A DNA stretch of 32,655 nt, taken from positions 1 to 32,655 of the forward strand of contig JALWFG010000009.1 in NCBI GenBank assembly GCA_027038965.1. Reading direction: 5' to 3'. The stretch comes from Candidatus Desulfofervidaceae bacterium. GTDB lineage: Bacteria > Desulfobacterota > Desulfofervidia > Desulfofervidales > Desulfofervidaceae. A program made the position numbers and the translations under genes. Positions within the stretch are counted from its first letter, which is position 1, and every line of letters begins with the position of its first letter. Positions 25,307 through 32,655 of the stretch are shown in pieces. The notes beneath the pieces were generated by a model. The model did no database searches. It was not told the origin of the DNA and worked only from the letters and a program-made list of their open reading frames with translations.

Positions 25307-25336
25307 ATTAAACACTTTCTTCAACGCTCATGTCAA
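25307..25336 (-). promoter_or_regulatory. Promoter of the pdxA operon
   Basis: Minus strand: TTGACA (25336-25331), 18-nt spacer, TTTAAT (25312-25307). The predicted leader is about 45 nt. Confidence 0.55.
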
Positions 25337-25469
25337 TATCTCTCTGGCCAGATTTTATTGTTCTGCTTCAGTTGGCTTGGCCAAGGAGCTTAAGTGGTTA
25401 AGTAATTGAGTAAGTGGGATTAAAAGGACTGAAGTGCAACGCCGCGCTAAATTAAAACTTAAGTAATAT

Positions 25470-25504
25470 TAAACAAAGACCCCCTGCCAATTGACAGAGG
25501 GTCT
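25470..25504 (-). terminator. Intrinsic terminator of the porin gene
   Basis: On the minus strand AGACCC (25504-25499) pairs with GGGTCT (25482-25477), with an inner CTG/CAG and CAATTG extension. TTTGTTT follows. It lies 10 nt after the porin stop. Confidence 0.75.
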
Positions 25505-25513
25505 ATAATTTCT

Positions 25514-26725
25514 CTAGAAGCTATAGAAAGTGGAAAAGGTAATTCTGTTACCTTGCCTTACGGTATCCCGCATGGTGTTCATGTGGATGTATTCAAAAAT
25601 GAATTTAATGCCAGGAGTCACTTGATACTGGATATTTCCAAACCATTGCATATTTTGTTTAAACCGCCTTTTGTAAAAATCGTAATCTCCACTTTGGCCC
25701 CAATCAAATTTTTTTAAATCAGAAGTTGTGTTGTGGTCTATTCCAAAGCCACCTGCTAAGGCAAGTTTCTTAATAGGGGTCTTATACAATAGACTTATAA
25801 AGCCGCCTTGGGACCTAATTTCATCCCCAGTAAAGGGATTGTAATCCATATCATATCTTAACCAATGTCCTCCAATTCCCTGTCCAACCCAGGCCTCACC
25901 CTTGATTTCTACAGGATTCTTTCTCAACCGATATTCAAATACGGCCAGCCATTTGTGAAGCCTTAGGTCTGGCGTAGAATTAAAGGTAACATCACTCCCA
26001 CTTTGGGTAGCAGATTTTGCCTTTTCAGTCATATAGCCACCGCCAATTGCAATAAGACTTCCTTTGTCAAAAAAAGGCAGATTATAGGCAATCCGTCCCA
26101 AAATCCATGGCCAGGACCAACGGTTGTCTTCAGGAGAGGTCCGGCGGTGTCTCATTAACGAAAACAAGAATTCAAAATCGCTAAGCCGTTGTCTTAAAGT
26201 AACCTGAGGAATGCGCCACCAGAGGTTACCACCCGCCGTTAAGATACCAAATTCAGACATATGCGGATTCTGCTGGGCCACAGGCACCCAATCTTGCCCT
26301 ATCCTGAGATCGGTCTTGGTTTCCTTATTATTGAGATCAACATATGCCAGTCTGATCCTAGGGGCAATATTGTTTCCAAAGGTACCCCCATAAAAGTCCA
26401 TTTCAAACCTTCCTAGACCTACCCAATTACCCGAGGTGTGTCTGACCTTAAAACCAAACCGGGTATCTCTAGGATTAAAATCAATTGAATCCACCTTGTA
26501 GTCGGGTTTATCTGAAATCACCCCAATAAAATCATTGTAAGCATCAAAGGCTACGGTATCGTAGTGGAGGTCAATCTTAACCCGACCATAAAGTTCCATA
26601 TCGTATTTTGACCACACTCTGCCTTGAACAAGGGTCTTTCCTGTTCCCTCTGCCATGCTAGACCAAGTAAGACTCCCTATCAAAATCAACACCATCACCC
26701 CAATCCAACACCATTTCTTTCCCAT
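25514..26725 (-). CDS. Outer-membrane beta-barrel porin-like protein
   Basis: 403 residues. A Sec signal peptide (WCWIGVMVLILIGSLTWSSM, cleavage near AEG) is followed by amphipathic strands with alternating aromatic residues. Examples are VQGRVWSKYDMELYGRVKID, TRFGFKVRHTSGNWVGLGRF and WFGNIQYQVTPGIKFIFEYI. It ends in FSTFYSF, whose terminal Phe is the BAM-recognition signal. The G-R-F-E-M-D-F-Y-G and L-R-I-G-Q-D-W segments resemble Desulfobacterota porins of unknown substrate. It has its own promoter candidate, GAGGAGG ribosome site and terminator, so it is a single-gene unit. Confidence 0.87.
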   Translation of the reverse strand: MGKKWCWIGVMVLILIGSLTWSSMAEGTGKTLVQGRVWSKYDMELYGRVKIDLHYDTVAFDAYNDFIGVISDKPDYKVDSIDFNPRDTRFGFKVRHTSGNWVGLGRFEMDFYGGTFGNNIAPRIRLAYVDLNNKETKTDLRIGQDWVPVAQQNPHMSEFGILTAGGNLWWRIPQVTLRQRLSDFEFLFSLMRHRRTSPEDNRWSWPWILGRIAYNLPFFDKGSLIAIGGGYMTEKAKSATQSGSDVTFNSTPDLRLHKWLAVFEYRLRKNPVEIKGEAWVGQGIGGHWLRYDMDYNPFTGDEIRSQGGFISLLYKTPIKKLALAGGFGIDHNTTSDLKKFDWGQSGDYDFYKRRFKQNMQWFGNIQYQVTPGIKFIFEYIHMNTMRDTVRQGNRITFSTFYSF

Positions 26726-26745
26726 AACTCCCTCCTCAATTTGTT

Positions 26746-26775
26746 TTAGTAGCCTTTTATCTTTTTGTTTGACAA
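26746..26775 (-). promoter_or_regulatory. Candidate promoter of the porin gene
   Basis: Minus strand: TTGTCA (26775-26770), 18-nt spacer, TACTAA (26751-26746). The leader would be about 15-20 nt and includes a strong GAGGAGG. Confidence 0.35.
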
Positions 26776-26875
26776 AAATCCAGTCCCAGAGTGACAGACG
26801 GACATAATGAAAGTCTAATGGTTCAAAAACAGGGGTAAAAGGAAATCAAATCGGTATGTCGAAACAAAACCAATC

Positions 26876-27559
26876 TCAAGACTTTTCGTGTAATTCTCTA
26901 AGCAAGGCCTCTATTTCCGTTTTAGGAATCTCAAGGGGTAAAGTTCTTTTGAGTTTTTCTTCAACGCTTAACCAGTCTTTGAGCTTTATTTTTTCAATCA
27001 TATCTGAATAGACTAATGCCTCAAGAATCTTTTGGCGTTCTGGTTGAGAAGAAATATGCCTTTTTAGAACATCTCGGATTTTACCCAAGATTTGGAGGAA
27101 GAGAGCGTATTCTTCACCAAACATTTTTTCCATCTCTTGGCGTAGCCTTCTGGCCAAGGCAGGGCTTTTACCACTAGTGGAAATGGTTATGATAAGGTCT
27201 CCTTTAGTTACTAAAGAAGGCACGATAAAATTGCATTTTTCAGGTTGATCTACAATATTGCATAAAATACCCTTCTCATTTGCTTCTTGACTCAGCCTCA
27301 GATTTAATTCTTCATCATCTGTGGCCCCAATTAACAAAAAAGTACCTTTTAAATACTCGGTTTTATATTCACTTCCTAAATAGGCAATCTTTCCCTGGGA
27401 GACCATATTTTTCAATTCCTCAACTAATGTTTGAGCCACTACAAAGACCCGGGCCTGACACTCCAACAAACGCCTTATCTTCCTCAGGGCCACCCGGCCT
27501 CCTCCTACCACAAGACACCTTTTATCCTTCAAATCTACCAAAACAGGGTAATAGCGCAT
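26876..27559 (-). CDS. Precorrin-2 dehydrogenase / sirohydrochlorin ferrochelatase (Met8/CysG N-terminal type)
   Basis: 227 residues. The NAD-binding motif is RCLVVGGGRVALRKIRRLLE near the start (PVLVDLKDKRCLVVGGG). The conserved segment FLLIGATDDEELNLRLSQEA and the active-site region NIVDQPEKCNFIVPSLVTKG, followed by GDLIITISTSGKSPALARRL, are typical of CysG-B/Met8. It oxidises precorrin-2 to sirohydrochlorin; siroheme is the cofactor of (dis)similatory sulfite reductases. There is no SAM methyltransferase domain. The ATG overlaps the stop of the glycosyltransferase gene (TAATG). Other heme genes often adjacent to it are absent in this window. Confidence 0.92.
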   Translation of the reverse strand: MRYYPVLVDLKDKRCLVVGGGRVALRKIRRLLECQARVFVVAQTLVEELKNMVSQGKIAYLGSEYKTEYLKGTFLLIGATDDEELNLRLSQEANEKGILCNIVDQPEKCNFIVPSLVTKGDLIITISTSGKSPALARRLRQEMEKMFGEEYALFLQILGKIRDVLKRHISSQPERQKILEALVYSDMIEKIKLKDWLSVEEKLKRTLPLEIPKTEIEALLRELHEKS

Positions 27560-28494
27560 TATTTTTTCTCCCTAACCACATAAATGGTTTTTTTTTGGGT
27601 TTCGTGATAGGCACGAATGATTAATTCTGCTAGCAAACCTAGGCTAATAAACTGAACCCCTATAAAGAGCAAAAGCACCCCTAACAGCAAAAGCGGCCTT
27701 TGGGAAAGTTGGACTTGATAAAAAATCTTCATAAAGGAAAGATATAAACAAATCATCAATCCCACAAAGCTTGAAAGCAGACCAGGAAGACCGAAGAAAT
27801 GTAAGGGTTTAGTAGAATAGTTTAACAGAAATTTGACTGTAATCAAATCTAAAATCACCCTAAAGGTCCGAGAAAGCCCGTATTTTGTCTGGCCATATTT
27901 CCGAGGATGATGTCTGACAGGAATTTCGGTAATACGCGCTCCTACAAGGGCAGCCAAGGCAGGAATAAAACGATGCATTTCACCATAGAGATGGAGATTT
28001 TTAACTACCCACTTGCGATAGGCCTTCAGAGAACAGCCATAATCGTGGATTTTGACCCCAGTAATTTTGCCAATAAGCCAATTGGCAATCCGAGAAGGGA
28101 TCTTCCGTTTCAAAGTGGCATCCTGCCTGTTTTTACGCCAACCACTTACAAGGTCGTATCCCTCATCTATTTTTTTAAGAAATAGGGGGATATCAGCAGG
28201 ATCGTTTTGAAGGTCTGCATCCATAGCCAAGACAACTTCACCTTCGGCCTCAGCAAATCCAGCCGCCATCGCAGCCGTCTGCCCAAAATTGCGGGTAAAA
28301 CGAATTAATCTCAAGTGGCTATCATTTTCTCTCAATTCACAAAGCACCTGCCAGCTTTTGTCTGTGCTACCATCATCTACAAAAATAATCTCATACTCTT
28401 TGCCCAAGGGGGAAAGGACCTGATGTAACTTTTGATAAAGCAACGGCAAATTTTGTTCCTCATTATAAACAGGAATAATCACTGAAATATCCAT
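27559..28494 (-). CDS. GT2 glycosyltransferase, polyprenyl-phosphate sugar transferase type
   Basis: 311 residues. The GT-A core has ISVIIPVYNEEQNLPLLYQK, IIFVDDGSTDKSW, and the metal-binding VVLAMDADLQNDPADIPLFL. RHHPRKYGQTKYGLSR is a substrate/acceptor motif of DPM1/ArnC-like proteins. Two C-terminal membrane helices (FFGLPGLLSSFVGLMICLYL; LLLLGVLLLFIGVQFISLGL) anchor it to the inner membrane. It likely loads a sugar onto undecaprenyl phosphate for glycan or lipid A modification. It has no Shine-Dalgarno, and a promoter lies only a few nt upstream. It is the first gene of a two-gene unit with the siroheme gene, an unusual pairing. Confidence 0.9.
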   Translation of the reverse strand: MDISVIIPVYNEEQNLPLLYQKLHQVLSPLGKEYEIIFVDDGSTDKSWQVLCELRENDSHLRLIRFTRNFGQTAAMAAGFAEAEGEVVLAMDADLQNDPADIPLFLKKIDEGYDLVSGWRKNRQDATLKRKIPSRIANWLIGKITGVKIHDYGCSLKAYRKWVVKNLHLYGEMHRFIPALAALVGARITEIPVRHHPRKYGQTKYGLSRTFRVILDLITVKFLLNYSTKPLHFFGLPGLLSSFVGLMICLYLSFMKIFYQVQLSQRPLLLLGVLLLFIGVQFISLGLLAELIIRAYHETQKKTIYVVREKK

Positions 28495-28501
28495 GTCGGC
28501 A

Positions 28502-28530
28502 TTTCTAGCAAGACATCAAAAAATTGTCAA
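28502..28530 (-). promoter_or_regulatory. Promoter of the glycosyltransferase/siroheme unit
   Basis: Minus strand: TTGACA (28530-28525), 17-nt spacer, TAGAAA (28507-28502). The -10 ends 7 nt before the ATG at 28494, so the mRNA may be leaderless. Confidence 0.5.
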
Positions 28531-28556
28531 TGAACAAGCTCAAAAAAACAAAACCC

Positions 28557-28585
28557 TTGTCAACCCTTCCTGATTTGGGTAAAAT
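28557..28585 (+). promoter_or_regulatory. Promoter of the type II secretion operon
   Basis: TTGTCA (28557-28562), 17-nt spacer, TAAAAT (28580-28585). It is divergent from the glycosyltransferase promoter. The leader to the preferred gspG ATG (28692) is about 100 nt. Confidence 0.55.
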
Positions 28586-28691
28586 TTTTATAGGTGTTTC
28601 CAAATACCGCCTGCTGGGGAGTGGAATACCTTAAATGGCGGCTAATAAATACCCCAGCCCAGATGGTATTTGTCTGGCCATTCAGGGACCA

Positions 28692-29129
28692 ATGTTAAAA
28701 ACCGAGCGGGGATTCACCCTATTGGAGTTGATGATTGTTGTGGTCATTTTAGGCATTTTAGCCACTTTTTTAATGCCTAAGATTATGCAAAAACCTGATG
28801 AGGCTAGGATAGTAAAGGCAAAAAGTGATATTAAGGCCATAGAATTGGCCCTTAAGATGTATAAACTTGATAACGGCATGTATCCCACCACAGAGCAAGG
28901 ATTAAAGGCACTTATAGAAAAACCAGAAATTCCCCCTATTCCCCAACACTGGAAGGAAGGAGGTTATCTGGATACAGGTAGCATTCCTAAAGATCCATGG
29001 GGCCATCCCTATATCTATCGTAGTCCTGGTGATAATGGTCGTGATTATGAGATTATCTGCCTGGGGGCAGATGGAAAAGAGGGGGGAACAGGGGTCAATG
29101 CCGACATTAAAAGCTGGGAGCTGCATTGA
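28692..29129 (+). CDS. gspG: Type II secretion major pseudopilin GspG
   Basis: 145 residues from the ATG at 28692, chosen because it gives the usual short prepilin leader MLKTERG before [16 protein letters not shown] (Glu5 conserved). An in-frame ATG at 28635 would add 19 residues. The globular part has the GspG block [20 protein letters not shown] and the C-terminal calcium loop [17 protein letters not shown]. The leader peptidase (GspO/PilD) cuts after the Gly. It assembles the periplasmic pseudopilus. It overlaps gspH by 4 nt. Confidence 0.95.
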   Translation: MLKTERGFTLLELMIVVVILGILATFLMPKIMQKPDEARIVKAKSDIKAIELALKMYKLDNGMYPTTEQGLKALIEKPEIPPIPQHWKEGGYLDTGSIPKDPWGHPYIYRSPGDNGRDYEIICLGADGKEGGTGVNADIKSWELH

Positions 29130-29530
29130 AACAGGGATTTACCTTAATTGAAGTCGTTGTTATCATGGCCATTTTAACCGTGGCCCTTGTTGCCTTTGTG
29201 CCCAAAATGACCTCTTTTTTTACGGAAAAAGCCAATAATCCCGCCATTGAGTTATTGAATCGCTTGACCCAAAGGGCATTTGAAGAGGCCCGGGAAAGCC
29301 ATTGTCCCATTGCTATCTGGGGGACAAAGGGGTCAAATCACATCTATTATGCTAATAAACAATACACACTTCCTTACGATGTATTTGATGTCAAGGTAAA
29401 CAGAAATTATCAAGAAGGGTTGAGGTATTATTTTTTAATCTATCCTTGCGGAATTATGGATCAGGTAAAGGTTACATTTGGCAATGGCAAAACGATTGAC
29501 TCTCTACCTTTATTGCTCAGGTGGAGATAA
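29126..29530 (+). CDS. gspH: Type II secretion minor pseudopilin GspH-like
   Basis: 134 residues, TTG start overlapping the gspG stop (TTGA). The very short leader MKQG is followed by [20 protein letters not shown]. The globular part is small and beta-rich, without a strong family signature, so the GspH name rests on position between gspG and gspI. It overlaps the annotated gspI start by 53 nt. Confidence 0.8.
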   Translation: MKQGFTLIEVVVIMAILTVALVAFVPKMTSFFTEKANNPAIELLNRLTQRAFEEARESHCPIAIWGTKGSNHIYYANKQYTLPYDVFDVKVNRNYQEGLRYYFLIYPCGIMDQVKVTFGNGKTIDSLPLLLRWR

Positions 29531-29861
29531 AAAAGGATTCAGCCTGTTAGAAGTGCTTATAGCCTTGGCCATCTTTGCCATTTCTGCCTTTGGTATTTAT
29601 GGCCTTTTAAATGAGTGCATTTATGCCCAGAACTTTGCCCAAAGGCGTTTAGAGCTCGTTCTAGCCTCTACCAACTTAATCTTCCCGGCCATAAATAACC
29701 TACCTGAACCCACAGACGGATGGGTATATTTAGAAGACAATCCTGACATAGAGGCGCAGCGGATTAGTAAAGAGAGCACAGGTATGTATGGAATTATTAA
29801 AACAGAGTGGGATTTCAAAAAAGGGAAAATAACGATTGGTTATACATTTTATGAGAAATAA
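29478..29861 (+). CDS. gspI: Type II secretion minor pseudopilin GspI-like
   Basis: 127 residues if started at the ATG at 29478; a TTG at 29496 is the latest possible start, since no start codon lies between it and the processing site. The leader is therefore unusually long (14-20 residues, ending GGDKKG) before FSLLEVLIALAIFAISAFGI. The rest (ECIYAQNFAQRRLELVLAST, then WVYLEDNPDIEAQRIS) fits GspI, a core component of the pseudopilus tip. It overlaps gspJ by 11 nt. Confidence 0.82.
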   Translation: MAMAKRLTLYLYCSGGDKKGFSLLEVLIALAIFAISAFGIYGLLNECIYAQNFAQRRLELVLASTNLIFPAINNLPEPTDGWVYLEDNPDIEAQRISKESTGMYGIIKTEWDFKKGKITIGYTFYEK

Positions 29862-30375
29862 AGGGGGTTTTACTCTGCTGGAGGTGCTGGTAGCTGTCGC
29901 CATCGCGGCTGTAATCATGGCTGGAGCATATAAAATTTTTTCAAATTTAATCCTTATAAGAGAACACTTCAAAGGTAAAAAAGACAAAATAGAAATCATA
30001 GCAAAGATGGTGTTGCTGATGCAGGCAGACATCAGGGGCAAGGTGGGAAAGTTTATAGTTAGAAAGGACGATGAGGGCGTTACTTACCTGGAATTTACAA
30101 CTACCCATTCTCTGTTTTTTAGTGGGGCTGTGCCGGTCAAGATCAGCTATTTTTTAAAGAAGGATGAAAATAACAGGCAATATCTCTATCGTAAGGAAAC
30201 AGATGTGGCAAGCGGAATAGACCTTTGTATCCCCCTAACTAACATGGTTCAAGGCATAGGCTACAAATTTTATCTCCATAATCACTGGCAGGACACACCC
30301 ACCAATCTCATTCAGGTATGTTTTAAGATACGCTCTGAAACATATTGCTTTGCCCAGAGGGGAATTGTTGAATAA
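29851..30375 (+). CDS. gspJ: Type II secretion minor pseudopilin GspJ
   Basis: 174 residues from the ATG at 29851 (MRNKGG-FTLLEVLVAVAIA), which overlaps the gspI stop and gives a normal leader; a TTG at 29836 would add 5 residues. The prepilin helix (AVIMAGAYKIFSNLILI) is followed by a GspJ-type segment (LMQADIRGKVGKFI, TYLEFTTTHSLFFSG). It forms the pseudopilus tip with GspI and GspK. Confidence 0.85.
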   Translation: MRNKGGFTLLEVLVAVAIAAVIMAGAYKIFSNLILIREHFKGKKDKIEIIAKMVLLMQADIRGKVGKFIVRKDDEGVTYLEFTTTHSLFFSGAVPVKISYFLKKDENNRQYLYRKETDVASGIDLCIPLTNMVQGIGYKFYLHNHWQDTPTNLIQVCFKIRSETYCFAQRGIVE

Positions 30376-31264
30376 CAAAGGTATTGTCTTGATCCTGGTG
30401 CTTGTTTTGGTGGCCAGTTGTGTGGCCGCCGTAGTGGTTATTACCTCATGGGTCTCAAGAAATTGCGATTGGTCGCAAAGGGTTTATACTGCCAATAAGG
30501 CCGGTATTTATATCCATACGGCCTTAAAGGCAGCAGCAAAATTGCTTGAAGAAGACGACAACCACTATGACTCACCAGATGACAACTGGGCAAAGTTACC
30601 TCCTCTGCCTATTAAAAATGGAGAAGTTATGGTTCAGATAATTCCTACAAACGCTAAAATTGACTTAAATCTATTTTTTACGCATAATAACAGCTTAAAA
30701 AGACGATTAAAAACGGCCATAGCCGACATTCTGGTGACACATGGGGTAGATGAAGAGGTATTAAATTATATGCAAGCATGGGTAGAAAAGGATGTAGATT
30801 ATGACGAGGCCTATTATTTAAGCCATCTGCCACCGTATTTGCCCAGAAAACAACCTTTTTATTCTTTAAAAGAAATAGACTTTATCAGGGCAATGGCCAA
30901 TTTTAGCAATCTCTTTCATGACTATTTTACCGTAGATGGTTCGCAGCGGATCAATATCAATTTTGCGTCTAAAGTAGTACTTCAGGCATATCTGCCTGAA
31001 ATTGAGCCCTCAATAGATGACCTTCTTTCTTATAGGCAAAAACACCCCTTTACAAACATCACTCAATTAAGAAATGTCGCAGGAATTACCGACGACATTT
31101 ATCTGGCGGTGCAACCATACATCACCACTGAAAGTGATAAATTTGCTGTCAGGATTGTCGTCAATATAGATAAATATGCTTATTGCGCCACGGCCTTAAT
31201 AAAAAGGCAGGGCAAAAGAACACAAATTTTGAAATATTTTGAAGGGAAAGGCTTTTATGAGTGA
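30368..31264 (+). CDS. gspK: Type II secretion minor pseudopilin GspK
   Basis: 298 residues from the TTG at 30368, chosen because AGAGGGG (30356-30362) lies 5 nt upstream and it matches the 8-nt overlap style; TTG at 30365 or 30350 are alternatives. The short leader NNKG precedes IVLILVLVLVASCVAAVVVI. As in GspK proteins, position 5 is not Glu. The large domain has the GspK blocks KIDLNLFF, DYDEAYYL and ININFASKVVLQAYLP, then a helix-hairpin-helix-like region (FTNITQLRNVAGI). It caps the pseudopilus. Confidence 0.88.
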   Translation: MNNKGIVLILVLVLVASCVAAVVVITSWVSRNCDWSQRVYTANKAGIYIHTALKAAAKLLEEDDNHYDSPDDNWAKLPPLPIKNGEVMVQIIPTNAKIDLNLFFTHNNSLKRRLKTAIADILVTHGVDEEVLNYMQAWVEKDVDYDEAYYLSHLPPYLPRKQPFYSLKEIDFIRAMANFSNLFHDYFTVDGSQRININFASKVVLQAYLPEIEPSIDDLLSYRQKHPFTNITQLRNVAGITDDIYLAVQPYITTESDKFAVRIVVNIDKYAYCATALIKRQGKRTQILKYFEGKGFYE

Positions 31265-32282
31265 GGTTGTGATTGCGGTTCTTCAAAATGGAGCTTGGCA
31301 ATTTTATAACGAAAAAATAGAGCCTATCAATCCCAAAAGGCTTGATGGTAAAAAGATATATGCCATTTTGCCAGACAACCTCTTTTATTTTTTTCAAACC
31401 GAGATCACTGCCAGAAAGCGAATCACCGAAACCGTGCGCGCCTATGCCAAAAACTGTTTCCCTTTAGAAGAAACTGACTTTGTGGGATATGTAAAAACCA
31501 AACCTATTCTTGGTTATATATTTAAGAGAGAAATTAATGGGCAGGAACTTATAAAAAAGGCGTCTCTTATTACCACTCCCCTTCTTATTCAATTCGTCTT
31601 AAAACACTCCCCTTTTATCTATGCCGCAAATGGCATCGTAGCCATTGTCAATAACGGCCTTCTAAGATACCTCCCTGGTGATGAAGACACGGCCAGGGAG
31701 CTTTTAAAAGGCATAGATAGCCCTTATACCCTGATTACCCCGGATATAAAAGACACCATCAAAGGTTTAATTAAGGCCCAAAAGGCCAAAAAGACAAAGC
31801 TACTTCACCTCAATGTGATGGATACCCCTTCTATTTCTGTTACCAAAAGCATTACCCTTGGCATTTCTATGTTAATCCTTATTATCTTCTGCCTTACAGG
31901 GGGTATCTTAAGATATAAGGTGGCCACCTCAAGGCTTAAAAATCTATCTCAAAGGATTGAAGCCATTTACGAACAGGCATTTAAAGGCAAGTCTTATCCT
32001 GATCCCTATGGCATGCTTTTATATAAGGCCAGAAGCTGCTCTTTGCAAAAGGGCATTCCCCCATTAAGATTGCTTTATATTTTAAGCCAGGCCCAAAACG
32101 GCCGCCTGAACATTGACCTGATTAGCTACAAAGAGGGCAAATACGAGCTTAAAGGTCAGACAGAGGATTATGATCGCCTTGTGAAATATGTAAATGCCCT
32201 TAAAAGATTAAAGGTGAAGGCCAAGATATTAAATACCACCTCCAAGGGTGGCAAACTTAAATTTAGCATTATGTGCAGGTAA
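31257..32282 (+). CDS. gspL: Type II secretion inner-membrane protein GspL-like
   Basis: 341 residues from the ATG at 31257 (MSEVVIAVLQNGAWQFYNEK), overlapping gspK by 8 nt; an upstream in-frame start (31239) is less likely. The cytoplasmic actin-like half (1-195) includes KKIYAILPDNLFYFFQTEIT. One membrane helix (ITLGISMLILIIFCLTGGIL, near 203-222) and a periplasmic ferredoxin-like part (INIDLISYKEGKYELKGQTE-like) follow. This is the GspL layout, though sequence identity to the family looks low. gspM would normally follow; instead an insertion sequence begins within about 5 nt of the stop. Confidence 0.8.
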   Translation: MSEVVIAVLQNGAWQFYNEKIEPINPKRLDGKKIYAILPDNLFYFFQTEITARKRITETVRAYAKNCFPLEETDFVGYVKTKPILGYIFKREINGQELIKKASLITTPLLIQFVLKHSPFIYAANGIVAIVNNGLLRYLPGDEDTARELLKGIDSPYTLITPDIKDTIKGLIKAQKAKKTKLLHLNVMDTPSISVTKSITLGISMLILIIFCLTGGILRYKVATSRLKNLSQRIEAIYEQAFKGKSYPDPYGMLLYKARSCSLQKGIPPLRLLYILSQAQNGRLNIDLISYKEGKYELKGQTEDYDRLVKYVNALKRLKVKAKILNTTSKGGKLKFSIMCR

Positions 32283-32285
32283 AAA

Positions 32286-32450
32286 GTCAACTACTCCTCC
32301 CTGACGGAAGGAGCTTGTAGCTGATGCTACGCTGTGGTAGCACCGCTACATTGGGACGGTTGACGGCGCCCCACTGGGAGGGATATACCGCTCCCAGTCC
32401 CGACCTCTCTCTTTTGGAGAGAGGCCAGATAGTTTTTGACTATGTTCCTG
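32286..32450 (-). ncRNA. Putative omega-RNA / right-end hairpins of the IS200/IS605-family element
   Basis: On the minus strand three stem-loops follow each other: GTAGC-GGT-GCTAC (32349-32337), GTAGC-ATCA-GCTAC (32330-32317) and CTCCTTCC-GTCA-GGGAGGAG (32313-32294), then GTAGTTGAC at the presumed element end. The first overlaps the tnpB stop region, as expected for omega-RNA scaffolds. The 5' limit is a guess. The guide would be the flanking 3' sequence from gspL. Confidence 0.45.
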
Positions 32451-32655
32451 CTGGCATTGAGGTCGGCATTGAGGGAATAGCCACATTGATTACAAACAAA
32501 GTGAGACTGATCCATTCGGTTAGAACGAGAAATATGTCCGCACTTACTGCATTTTTGAGAGGTGTAACGGGCATCTACATAGACAACCCTTACTCCCTTT
32601 GCCTGAGCCTTATACTCTATAAACTGCTGGAGCTGGGCAAAATTCCAACTATGTA
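32327..32655 (-). CDS. tnpB: TnpB RNA-guided nuclease (OrfB), C-terminal part
   Basis: The last 108 codons lie in the window; the start is beyond the right edge. Visible features are the segment FAQLQQFIEYKAQAKGVRVV, the block YVDARYTSQKCSKCG that opens a four-cysteine zinc ribbon, its second half FVCNQCGYSLNADLNASRNI, and the RuvC-III aspartate in NADLNASRNI. The C-terminal tail (about 40 residues) is translated from the omega-RNA scaffold region, as usual. TnpB cuts DNA guided by an RNA made from the element's right end. No disruption is seen in the visible part. Confidence 0.92.
   Translation of the reverse strand, partial: HSWNFAQLQQFIEYKAQAKGVRVVYVDARYTSQKCSKCGHISRSNRMDQSHFVCNQCGYSLNADLNASRNIVKNYLASLQKREVGTGSGISLPVGRRQPSQCSGATTA

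Larger units (their letters stand above)
32286..32655 (-). mobile_element. IS200/IS605-family (IS1341-like) insertion sequence, right part
   Basis: tnpB on the minus strand plus a hairpin-rich right end. The element is inserted immediately after the gspL stop and continues beyond the window. No tnpA is visible in this part. Subterminal hairpins instead of terminal inverted repeats fit this family. Confidence 0.8.

Noticed and set aside
25260-25391. Inverted 9-mer (AAGCTCCTT at 25260-25268, AAGGAGCTT at 25383-25391) that could hide the pdxA ribosome site
   Set aside because: The best pdxA promoter (25307-25336) lies between the two copies, so the distal copy would not be in the transcript.

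Overview
The window is a gene-dense, moderately AT-rich bacterial chromosome segment. A type II secretion (T2SS) operon and an outer-membrane porin show a Gram-negative cell. Precorrin-2 dehydrogenase (siroheme/heme d1 route), a CooT-type nickel protein, DUF3842, an orphan CheY and thrS-infC-rpmI-rplT-pheS-pheT-ihfA synteny fit an anaerobe of the Desulfobacterota (former Deltaproteobacteria), perhaps a thermophilic sulfate-reducer relative. This placement is inference from gene content; no rRNA or dsr gene is present.

Layout: (1) 1-2752, minus: an MFS exporter, then a tight PqqD / ATP-grasp / LysA-like decarboxylase cluster running off the left edge. It looks like a small peptide or amino-acid-derivative pathway. 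(2) 2872-7328, plus: a sodium-dependent NSS amino-acid transporter, an easily missed 35-aa MetS-type small subunit and a TraB/EreA-like unknown, all overlapping; then an AAA-ATPase/PD-(D/E)XK protein of a mobile-like family. Two copies of one short palindrome bracket this region. (3) 7525-12937, plus: a CysK-CysS fusion, then a strong promoter with an about 90-nt hairpin-terminator RNA, then a 52-aa protein, TrmJ, DUF3842, CooT, an orphan response regulator and a dGTPase, mostly overlapping. (4) 20221-12938, minus: promoter, tRNA-Val(GAC), thrS, infC (AUU start), an unexpected secreted Cys-rich protein, rpmI, rplT, pheS, pheT, ihfA; a single translation operon. (5) leuB (plus) converges on the pdxA-dinG-PAP2 operon (minus). 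(6) A porin, precorrin-2 dehydrogenase and a GT2 glycosyltransferase (minus). (7) gspG-H-I-J-K-L (plus), interrupted right after gspL by an IS200/IS605-family element whose tnpB 3' end and omega-RNA-like right end are visible.

No gene-free stretch exceeds 300 bases. The longest, 20181-20462, holds two divergent promoters; 25256-25513 holds the pdxA promoter and the porin terminator; 7329-7524 shows no clear promoter, only an AT-rich hairpin (7391-7412). Overlapping start and stop codons (ATGA, TAATG, 8-nt overlaps) are the rule, so most neighbours are probably translationally coupled. Several genes lack a Shine-Dalgarno and sit 6-9 nt after a -10 box, suggesting leaderless mRNAs.
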